A stretch of DNA of 6,268 nucleotides from Bacteroidota bacterium (lineage in GTDB: Bacteria > Bacteroidota > Bacteroidia > Flavobacteriales > Flavobacteriaceae): contig JAHZIZ010000337.1 in assembly GCA_022601215.1 (NCBI GenBank), positions 1 to 6,268 on the forward strand, in the 5' to 3' direction. A model generated the notes under the pieces. The model made no database searches. It saw only the letters and a program-made list of their open reading frames with translations, and was not told the DNA's origin. How positions within the stretch are numbered: position 1 is the first letter of the stretch; each line of letters starts with the position of its first letter. Shown here piece after piece: positions 1-6,268 of the stretch. The translations under genes and the position numbers were made by a program.

Positions 1-780
1 ATTCCTGAAGGTATTCAGGTAAATGAAATTAATTTGGAGTATTCAGATTTTACCAATCAACTATTTGCGCAAACGGTATTTCAGCGACGTTTTATGTTAC
101 GATTAGGAGCGGAACACAAATGGCTGCGAAACATATCAGAAACAATAGGGATTGATGAGAATAATAACCCTAGGACTATTTTTGAGGATACCAATTATTA
201 CAGTTCCTACGGTCTGCTCAAATACGATAGTTTTGATAATAAATACTTTCCGAAAAAAGGAGTGTTTTTTGAAGGGGACTTTCATTGGTATCTCTTTGGA
301 GAAGGAGGTAACGAAGATTTTGACACTTTCGGAATCGCAAAGGCCCAGATGGGATATGCATACTCGTTCACTCCAAAATTTTCAGCTCTTATTTTTTCGG
401 AAGGCGGCTTAAAAGTAGGAGACAGAAATACAAAGACATTGGATTTCTTTTTAGGAGGTTACGGCTATAAACCTCTAAATAATATTATTCCGTTTTACGG
501 ATACGAAAGTTTGAGTTTGCGTGGGGACACGTATTTAAAAACTAGTTTTACGTTGGATTATGAGTTGTTTAAAAAACACCATATTTCTTTAGCCGCCAAT
601 ATTGCCAATATTGGTGATATGTTGTTTGAAACGGGTGAATGGATAGATGGAATTGATTATAGTGGTTTTGCATTAGGGTATGGATTAGAAACGATTTTGG
701 GTCCTGTAGAATTAAAGTATTCACATTCCCCTGAGCGTAATACCAATGAATGGTATGTGAATGTTGGCTTCCGATTTTAA
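1..780 (+). CDS. Outer-membrane beta-barrel protein, C-terminal part (probable patatin-like phospholipase), 5' truncated
   Basis: The reading frame is open from the first base and ends at TAA 778-780, giving 259 visible residues; the start lies upstream of the window. The visible part has alternating polar/aromatic strands rich in Tyr, Phe and Gly, and ends in NVGFRF, a terminal Phe typical of the C-terminal beta-signal recognised by the BAM machinery. Segments such as YGLETILGPVELKYSHSPE near the end resemble the barrel of flavobacterial patatin-like phospholipases, which carry an N-terminal patatin lipase domain, a POTRA-like linker and a BamA-like barrel. The catalytic GxSxG and DG(A/G) motifs would lie outside the window, so lipase activity cannot be seen here. 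The barrel is well supported, but the patatin assignment is inference from resemblance. Another Omp85/surface-antigen protein is the alternative. No clear terminator follows the stop codon. Confidence 0.75.
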   Translation: MPEGIQVNEINLEYSDFTNQLFAQTVFQRRFMLRLGAEHKWLRNISETIGIDENNNPRTIFEDTNYYSSYGLLKYDSFDNKYFPKKGVFFEGDFHWYLFGEGGNEDFDTFGIAKAQMGYAYSFTPKFSALIFSEGGLKVGDRNTKTLDFFLGGYGYKPLNNIIPFYGYESLSLRGDTYLKTSFTLDYELFKKHHISLAANIANIGDMLFETGEWIDGIDYSGFALGYGLETILGPVELKYSHSPERNTNEWYVNVGFRF

Positions 781-835
781 AAAATCTACGGAGGCACCAC
801 ATTTTTTCCGATATTTGTAGTATGGCAATAAAAAC

Positions 836-867
836 TTGGAAATATTTGTTACTTCTCCTTAAGTTTC
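836..867 (+). promoter_or_regulatory. Candidate Bacteroidota-type promoter for hmgA (distal)
   Basis: TTG at 836-838 and TAAGTTTC at 860-867 are separated by 21 bases. This fits the Bacteroidota sigma-factor pattern of TTG, about 19-21 bases, then TAnnTTTG; only the last base of the -7 box differs. Transcription would start near 872-875, giving a leader of roughly 65 bases before the hmgA ATG at 939. This is pattern matching in AT-rich DNA, where chance matches are common. Confidence 0.35.
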
Positions 868-902
868 TTGTAAAAAGAAATCCAGAATAGTACGCTTCTT
901 TT

Positions 903-933
903 TTGCTGAAAAACAAGTACTAACGTAAATTTA
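903..933 (+). promoter_or_regulatory. Second candidate promoter immediately before hmgA (proximal)
   Basis: TTG at 903-905 and TAAATTTA at 926-933 are 20 bases apart, again one base short of the TAnnTTTG consensus. The predicted transcript start would fall at or within a base or two of the hmgA ATG (939), so use of this site would give a leaderless or nearly leaderless mRNA. That makes it less likely than the upstream candidate. It may simply be an AT-rich translation-initiation region. Confidence 0.2.
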
Positions 934-938
934 CTACC

Positions 939-2099
<1,161 letters not shown>

Positions 2100-2118
2100 T
2101 GAAGAATTTAGAGAGTAC

Positions 2119-2140
2119 CCCTCATGGTAGGGCCATGTGG
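2119..2140 (+). other. Imperfect hairpin with a competing fold in the hmgA-hppD gap
   Basis: CATGG (2123-2127) and CCATG (2133-2137) form a 5-bp stem around a TAGGG loop. It extends past a T-T mismatch by CC (2120-2121) pairing with GG (2139-2140). An overlapping alternative pairs CCCT (2119-2122) with AGGG (2129-2132) around CATGGT, so the two folds exclude each other. There is no clean T-run, only a T-rich stretch at 2146-2157, so this is at most a weak terminator or a processing/operator site. The remainder of the 150-base gap shows no exact TTG/TAnnTTTG promoter and no ORF of note. Confidence 0.3.
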
Positions 2141-2249
2141 TAATAGTTTGGTTTGTTAGGTTGTGCATGATTGAGGAATAAATGTGAATTTATATCTAGC
2201 TTCATGTAACCTTTGATGAATTAGAATAATTACCTTAAAATTTAGAACA

Positions 2250-3413
2250 ATGGCAAGAGAAATAAAAAACTTAAAAGATTTACAGAATACAGAATACGGT
2301 TTAAAAAAACTCTTTAGTGATGCAGAGGATTTTCTACCGCTTTTGGGCACAGATTACGTAGAATTATATGTGGGCAATGCCAAACAAGCAGCCCACTATT
2401 ATAAGACAGCCTTCGGATTCCAGTCCGAAGCTTATGCTGGCTTAGAAACAGGGCTGAAGGATCGAGTGTCGTATGTGTTAAAACAAGATAAAATTAGGTT
2501 AGTCTTAACCACACCTTTGAACAAAGGGGGAGATCTTAACAGACATATAAATGAACATGGTGATGCGGCAAAAGTTATCGCACTTTGGGTTGATGATGCC
2601 ACAAAAGCATTTGAAGAAACGACCAAGCGGGGCGCTAAACCTTATATGCAACCTACTAAAGAAGAAGACGAACACGGACATGTAGTGCGCTCTGGAATTT
2701 ACACCTATGGAGAAACGGTACATATTTTTGTAGAACGAAAAAACTATAACGGTATCTTTTTACCTGGATACGAAAAATGGGAATCTCATTATAATCCAGC
2801 GCCTGTTGGCCTAAAATTTATAGATCATATAGTTGGCAATGTTGGATGGGATGAAATGAATATTTGGTGTAAGTTTTATGCTGAAGTTATGGGGTTTGCT
2901 CAAATTATATCGTTCGCAGATGACGATATTTCGACAGAGTTTACAGCATTAATGAGTAAGGTGATGAGTAATGGGAATGGCCGAATAAAATTCCCAATTA
3001 ATGAGCCAGCAGAGGCAGAAAAGAAATCTCAGATTGAAGAATATTTAGATTTTTATAACGGAGCTGGGGTACAGCACTTGGCATTGGCCACCGATGATAT
3101 TGTAGCTACCGTTTCCGCCATGCGCGATCGAGGTGTGGAATTTTTATACGTTCCGGACACTTATTATGATGATATTTTAGAACGTGTAGGCGAAATTGAC
3201 GAAGATGTGGAAGTGTTAAAAAAACACGGAATTTTAATAGATCGAGATGAGGAAGGTTATTTATTGCAATTATTCACCAACAATGTGCTTGACAGGCCTA
3301 CCATGTTTATCGAAATAATCCAACGAAAGGGTGCACAGTCTTTTGGTGTTGGGAATTTTAAAGCCCTTTTTGAGGCAATCGAGCGTCAACAAGCGAGAAG
3401 AGGAACTCTTTAA
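2250..3413 (+). CDS. hppD: 4-hydroxyphenylpyruvate dioxygenase
   Basis: This cytosolic Fe(II) dioxygenase converts 4-hydroxyphenylpyruvate and O2 to homogentisate and CO2, supplying the substrate of the upstream gene product HmgA. The 387-residue length is normal for the family. Two vicinal-oxygen-chelate halves are visible. The N-terminal half begins near residue 34 (GTDYVELYVGNAKQAAHYY). The catalytic C-terminal half begins near 189 (KFIDHIVGNVGWDEMN). Predicted iron ligands are H193 (IDHIVGN), H276 (GVQHLAL) and E355 (MFIEIIQR). The active-site segment SKVMSNGNGRIKFPINEPA (236-254) and the C-terminal gating helix, from GVGNF (366-370) to ERQQARRGTL at the very end, are intact. ATG 2250 gives the usual N-terminus; no Shine-Dalgarno is seen. 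The gene is probably cotranscribed with hmgA, and the strong terminator just downstream marks the end of that unit. Confidence 0.97.
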   Translation: MAREIKNLKDLQNTEYGLKKLFSDAEDFLPLLGTDYVELYVGNAKQAAHYYKTAFGFQSEAYAGLETGLKDRVSYVLKQDKIRLVLTTPLNKGGDLNRHINEHGDAAKVIALWVDDATKAFEETTKRGAKPYMQPTKEEDEHGHVVRSGIYTYGETVHIFVERKNYNGIFLPGYEKWESHYNPAPVGLKFIDHIVGNVGWDEMNIWCKFYAEVMGFAQIISFADDDISTEFTALMSKVMSNGNGRIKFPINEPAEAEKKSQIEEYLDFYNGAGVQHLALATDDIVATVSAMRDRGVEFLYVPDTYYDDILERVGEIDEDVEVLKKHGILIDRDEEGYLLQLFTNNVLDRPTMFIEIIQRKGAQSFGVGNFKALFEAIERQQARRGTL

Positions 3414-3424
3414 AACGTAACATT

Positions 3425-3465
3425 AACAAGGGTTTATCGTCAAAGAAGGTAAACCTTTGTTTTTT
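3425..3465 (+). terminator. Intrinsic terminator after hppD
   Basis: The left arm AACAAGGGTTTA (3425-3436) pairs with the right arm TAAACCTTTGTT (3450-3461) over 12 bp with a single G-T wobble. The stem can be lengthened inward by T-G and C-G pairs, leaving a loop of about 9 bases. A run of six Ts (3460-3465) follows at once. It sits 12 bases after the hppD stop and is oriented for the + strand, ending the hmgA-hppD transcript before the DUF3108 gene. There is no comparable T-run on the opposite side, so it is not obviously bidirectional. Confidence 0.88.
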
Positions 3466-3513
3466 GGAACAGTCCTTGTAAAAGGTAGGGTGTTGACCTC
3501 AAAATAGAAATCT

Positions 3514-4284
3514 ATGAAATTACTAACCTACATACTATTATTGTTTAGCTTGGGTAGTGTGCATGCCCAAGAAAAAGCCTACAAAGACGGAGAATGGTTT
3601 AAGTTTCGAATACACTATGGCTTCGTTACTGCAGGATATGCTACGCTAGAAGTTAATGACGAAGTGCTAGGAGGCAAGGAAGTTCACCATATTAAAGGTT
3701 ATGGTAAAACAACGGGTTTGTCTAGAGCATTTTTTAAGGTTGAGGATGATTATCAGTCCTATATAGATAAGGACAAAGATATACCGTATCGTTTTATCCG
3801 AAATATTAATGAGGGTGGTTACACCAAGGATATACAAATAGACTTCGATCACGGCAATGGAAGAGCTTTGGTGCATAATAAGGAAAAGGATACGAAAGAC
3901 TGGGTTACCTTTCCGGAGGATGCACAGGACATGGTTTCAGCATTTTACTATTTGAGAAATCACTTGGATGTAAGTTCACTTGAGATAGGAGATACTATTG
4001 ATATTAATATGTTTTTTGACAAAGAAAATTATAAGTTTCGTTTAAAGTACCTTGGCAATGAGGTGATTCGCACTAAATTTGGAAAAATTCCTACCCTTAA
4101 GTTTCGTCCCTACGTGCAATCGGGGAGGGTTTTCAAAGAGAAAGAAAGTTTGACCGTTTGGGTGTCTGATGACGCCAATAAAATGCCAGTATTAATCAAA
4201 GCGGATCTAGCTGTAGGCTCTTTAAAGGCATCACTAACAGAATTTAAAGGATTAAAAAATTCATTTAAAATACACGTGGATTAA
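3514..4284 (+). CDS. Secreted DUF3108 family protein
   Basis: The 256-residue protein has a clear Sec signal peptide: MKLL, a hydrophobic core, then SVHA|QE. The predicted signal peptidase I cleavage follows A18, and there is no lipobox. The mature part (about 238 residues) is beta-rich and matches the DUF3108 pattern as I know it: an opening EWFKFRIHYGFVTAGYATLEV (28-48, modification of lipid or sugar unknown), a central YGKTTGLSRAFFKVEDDYQ (63-81), PYRFIRNINEGGY (91-103), a DWVTFPEDAQDMVSAFYYLR segment (129-148), and a C-terminal PTLKFRPYV...VWVSDDANKMPVLIKA region. The family is envelope-located and has no established biochemical role; none is assigned here. The gene starts 48 bases after the hppD terminator with no recognisable promoter, and its stop is only 2 bases before the tryptophan dioxygenase ATG, which strongly suggests cotranscription. 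ATG 3514 is fixed by the signal peptide. Confidence 0.88.
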   Translation: MKLLTYILLLFSLGSVHAQEKAYKDGEWFKFRIHYGFVTAGYATLEVNDEVLGGKEVHHIKGYGKTTGLSRAFFKVEDDYQSYIDKDKDIPYRFIRNINEGGYTKDIQIDFDHGNGRALVHNKEKDTKDWVTFPEDAQDMVSAFYYLRNHLDVSSLEIGDTIDINMFFDKENYKFRLKYLGNEVIRTKFGKIPTLKFRPYVQSGRVFKEKESLTVWVSDDANKMPVLIKADLAVGSLKASLTEFKGLKNSFKIHVD

Positions 4285-4286
4285 CC

Positions 4287-5219
4287 ATGGAAATACAACC
4301 AGAAACCAAAAAACTACTAGAACAACTCAAAAATAAATACGATGCGATAGACCAAGATTTGGATACGCATTTAGAAGGGCTGTTATACGGAGAACCAATT
4401 ACGTATTGGGATTACATTCAGACAGAAGCCCTATTAAATCTTCAAGTGCAGCGCACGACTTTTCCAGATGAGATGGTATTTATAATGTATCATCAAATCA
4501 ACGAGTTACTTTTTAAAATGATTCTCTGGGAAATACAACAAGTATCTCATCACCACGACTTAACCGCCAAGTTTTTTTCTGAACGACTCATGCGCATTAG
4601 TCGATATTTCGATATGTTAACTTCGTCCTTTAATATCATGTCTGAAGGTATGGAAGTTGAACAATATCTTCAGTTCAGGAATACACTAACTCCGGCAAGT
4701 GGGTTTCAAAGTGCACAATACCGAAAAATTGAATTTGCCTCTACAGACTTAATCAACTTAATCGATGCTCGTTTTAGAGACTCTATAGATAGAAATACGC
4801 CCTATGAGCACGCTTTAGAGCATTTATACTGGCAAGCCGCAGGCAAAAACTTTAAGACGGGAAAGAAGAGTTATCTTCTTTCGGCTTTTGAAGAGCAATA
4901 TAAAAATGAGTTTATAGCCTTCACAAAAGAATATAATACCATAAATTTGTATGCGAAATTTAAAAGTTTACCAAAAGACGTACAGGAAGATCCTAAGCTA
5001 ATAGCCTCAATGCGACATTATGACTATACGGTCAATGTTACTTGGGTAATGGCTCATTACAATACAGCGACAAAGTATTTAAATCATGGAAAGGAACCAG
5101 AAGAAGCAACTGGTGGAAGTGATTGGGCAAAATACATGCTCCCTAAGTATCAAAAAAGAATCTTTTTCCCGTCTGTTTGGACACCTCAAGAAATCGAAAA
5201 TTGGGGGCAAGACGTCTAG
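4287..5219 (+). CDS. kynA: Tryptophan 2,3-dioxygenase family protein
   Basis: This heme dioxygenase oxidises L-tryptophan with O2 to N-formylkynurenine, the first step of the kynurenine pathway, in the cytosol. The 310-residue, largely helical protein has the substrate-site elements of the family: Y40 and Y43 in TYWDYIQTEALL, H69 in FIMYHQINELLFK (equivalent of Xanthomonas TDO H55), and R131 in QFRNTLTPASGFQSAQYR (equivalent of R117). The H69-to-R131 spacing of 62 equals that of the Xanthomonas enzyme. H257 in WVMAHYNTATKY is the predicted proximal heme ligand, and ATGGSDW (274-280) replaces the usual GTGGSSG loop. Substrate specificity cannot be proved from sequence, and the altered loop marks this as a divergent branch, probably shared across Bacteroidota. 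It begins 2 bases after the DUF3108 stop and ends 12 bases before the peptidase start, so it lies inside an apparent three-gene operon. Confidence 0.92.
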   Translation: MEIQPETKKLLEQLKNKYDAIDQDLDTHLEGLLYGEPITYWDYIQTEALLNLQVQRTTFPDEMVFIMYHQINELLFKMILWEIQQVSHHHDLTAKFFSERLMRISRYFDMLTSSFNIMSEGMEVEQYLQFRNTLTPASGFQSAQYRKIEFASTDLINLIDARFRDSIDRNTPYEHALEHLYWQAAGKNFKTGKKSYLLSAFEEQYKNEFIAFTKEYNTINLYAKFKSLPKDVQEDPKLIASMRHYDYTVNVTWVMAHYNTATKYLNHGKEPEEATGGSDWAKYMLPKYQKRIFFPSVWTPQEIENWGQDV

Positions 5220-5231
5220 AAAAACAATGTT

Positions 5232-6268
5232 GTGAAGTACTTATTATTTATCCCCTTGTTCCTCCTATTTTTTGCAGCTTGCGAAAATCCAAAGGACGAC
5301 GTTGAAACAATTGAAGACGCCATAGAGGAAGCTGCACCTATTATCCATAGAGAATATGGGTATACACTTAATGATTTTAACGTAGTAAGAGATACCATTC
5401 GAAATGGAGATACCTTTGGGGGTATATTGGATGCAAATGGAGTTGCACAAAACAAAATTTTTGAAGTAGCAACGGTTTTTAAAGATAGTTTCGATGTACG
5501 CAGAATGGTGGTTGGGAAACCATATGTTCTGCTCAACTCTAAGGATACGTTAAATCAAACGCAGGTCTTCATATACGAAAAGAATAAAGTTGATTATGCT
5601 GTTATAGACTTACGGGATAGCATTGCGGTATTTACAGAAAAGAAACCAGTTACCTTTATAGAAAAAGAAGCTTCTGGGATTATTACAAGTTCACTCTCAC
5701 AGACTATGTCCGAAAATAACCTTAGTCCGTACATGACAGAGCGATTGGCAAATATCTATGCTTGGACGATTAACTTCTTTGCCTTACAAGGCGGGGATAA
5801 TTTTAGAGTTGTGTATACTGAAAAGTATATTAATGATACAATTCCTGCTGGTTTGCATGATATCAAAGCCGTGTACTTTGAACATAAAGGGAGGCCGTTA
5901 TATGCTTTTAACTATGAACCTAAAGCGGATAGCACCAATACTGTGGCTGATTTTTATGATGAAGAAGCAAATAACCTTCGTAGAGCTTTTTTGAAAGCTC
6001 CTGTGAAGTTTAGTAGGATTTCCTCTCGGTATAATTTGAAAAGACGAATAGCCTATTACGGTTACAAGTTGCGTCCGCACAAGGGAACGGATTTTGCCGC
6101 TCCAGTTGGAACTCCAATTTTGGCAACGGCGGATGGTACCGTTACAAAATCGGAACGACGAGGAGGAAATGGAAATTATGTGAAAATAAAACATAATGGC
6201 ACTTATGAAACTCAGTATCTTCATATGAAATCTCGAAAGTCAAGAGTCGGTGATTTTGTTAGGCAAGG
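5232..6268 (+). CDS. M23 peptidoglycan endopeptidase, predicted lipoprotein, MepM/Csd3-like architecture, 3' truncated
   Basis: The frame is open from GTG 5232 to the window edge (345 complete codons). Residues 1-17 form a lipoprotein signal (hydrophobic stretch, then FFAAC) with C17 as the lipidated Cys; it is followed by ENPKDD. A LysM/OapA-like segment (about 43-110, with RNGDTFGGILDANGV at 57-71) leads to a Csd3-like second domain (about 150-230, with AWTINFFALQGGDNFRVVYTE). The M23 domain begins near 255 (APVKFSRISSRYN), with H283 and D287 in RPHKGTD as zinc ligands of the HxxxD motif and H331 in QYLHM; the final HxH motif lies beyond the window. Such enzymes usually cleave cross-linked stem peptides during cell-wall growth. 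The GTG start is chosen because the frame is blocked upstream by the preceding TAG (5217-5219) and it supplies the lipoprotein signal. TTG 5256 is the next option but would cut into the signal. Confidence 0.9.
   Translation, partial: MKYLLFIPLFLLFFAACENPKDDVETIEDAIEEAAPIIHREYGYTLNDFNVVRDTIRNGDTFGGILDANGVAQNKIFEVATVFKDSFDVRRMVVGKPYVLLNSKDTLNQTQVFIYEKNKVDYAVIDLRDSIAVFTEKKPVTFIEKEASGIITSSLSQTMSENNLSPYMTERLANIYAWTINFFALQGGDNFRVVYTEKYINDTIPAGLHDIKAVYFEHKGRPLYAFNYEPKADSTNTVADFYDEEANNLRRAFLKAPVKFSRISSRYNLKRRIAYYGYKLRPHKGTDFAAPVGTPILATADGTVTKSERRGGNGNYVKIKHNGTYETQYLHMKSRKSRVGDFVRQ

Noticed and set aside
786..820. CTACGGA...TCCG...GTAG as a terminator after the patatin gene
   Set aside because: The stem is only 4 bp before a large asymmetric bulge, and the T-run lies within the loop side rather than after the stem.
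872..903. AAAAAGAA / TTCTTTTT hairpin upstream of hmgA
   Set aside because: It is A/T-only apart from one G-C pair, with a 16-base loop; this is expected by chance in AT-rich intergenic DNA.
569..916. Minus-strand open frame of 115 codons across the patatin gene end and the intergenic gap
   Set aside because: It overlaps the conserved C-terminus of the barrel gene, its translation has no recognisable domain, and it has no promoter or homologue-like features; it is a shadow frame.
3493..3498. TTGACC resembling a sigma70 -35 box ahead of the DUF3108 gene
   Set aside because: A matching -10 would fall inside the gene's first codons, and Bacteroidota promoters do not follow that consensus.
5216..5536. 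Minus-strand open frame of 106 codons opposite the peptidase N-terminus
   Set aside because: It lies antisense to the lipoprotein signal and LysM-like region, which make coherent protein on the + strand; its own translation shows no domain.
5758..5994. Plus-strand 78-codon frame inside the peptidase gene
   Set aside because: It is out of frame with, and fully inside, a well-supported coding region and has no independent start signal.
5898..6224. Minus-strand open frame of 108 codons opposite the M23 domain
   Set aside because: The + strand frame carries the HKGTD zinc motif and an unmistakable M23 domain; the antisense translation is low-complexity.

Overview
The window is ordinary chromosomal DNA from a member of the Bacteroidota, most likely a marine-type Flavobacteriaceae. 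The signs are AT-rich genes with no Shine-Dalgarno sequences ahead of their starts, promoter candidates of the TTG / TAnnTTT Bacteroidota type, a patatin-associated outer-membrane barrel, and HmgA, HppD and Trp-dioxygenase proteins that look like the flavobacterial versions. All six genes are on the + strand.

Layout: (1) 1-780 is the 3' end of an outer-membrane beta-barrel protein, probably a patatin-like phospholipase. (2) 939-2099 is hmgA (homogentisate 1,2-dioxygenase) and 2250-3413 is hppD (4-hydroxyphenylpyruvate dioxygenase). Together they convert 4-hydroxyphenylpyruvate through homogentisate to maleylacetoacetate, the ring-cleaving part of tyrosine and phenylalanine breakdown. A strong intrinsic terminator at 3425-3465 closes this unit. 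(3) 3514-4284 is a secreted DUF3108 protein, followed after only 2 bases by a tryptophan 2,3-dioxygenase (4287-5219). After a further 12 bases comes a lipoprotein M23 peptidoglycan endopeptidase of MepM/Csd3 architecture (5232 to the window end). The peptidase starts at GTG, and its frame is still open at the right edge.

Biologically, this is an aromatic amino acid catabolism island of three O2-dependent dioxygenases: two non-heme iron enzymes for tyrosine and one heme enzyme for tryptophan. It is flanked by cell-envelope genes. The last steps of the tyrosine route (maleylacetoacetate isomerase, fumarylacetoacetase) and of the kynurenine route are not in the window.

I found no mobile element, CRISPR array, tRNA/rRNA or known riboswitch, and no convincing undescribed system. 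The most worthwhile second looks are the tight DUF3108/Trp-dioxygenase/peptidase gene string, the altered ligand spacing in HmgA, the odd start region of the peptidase gene, and two stacked promoter candidates ahead of hmgA. No gene-free stretch exceeds about 160 bases.
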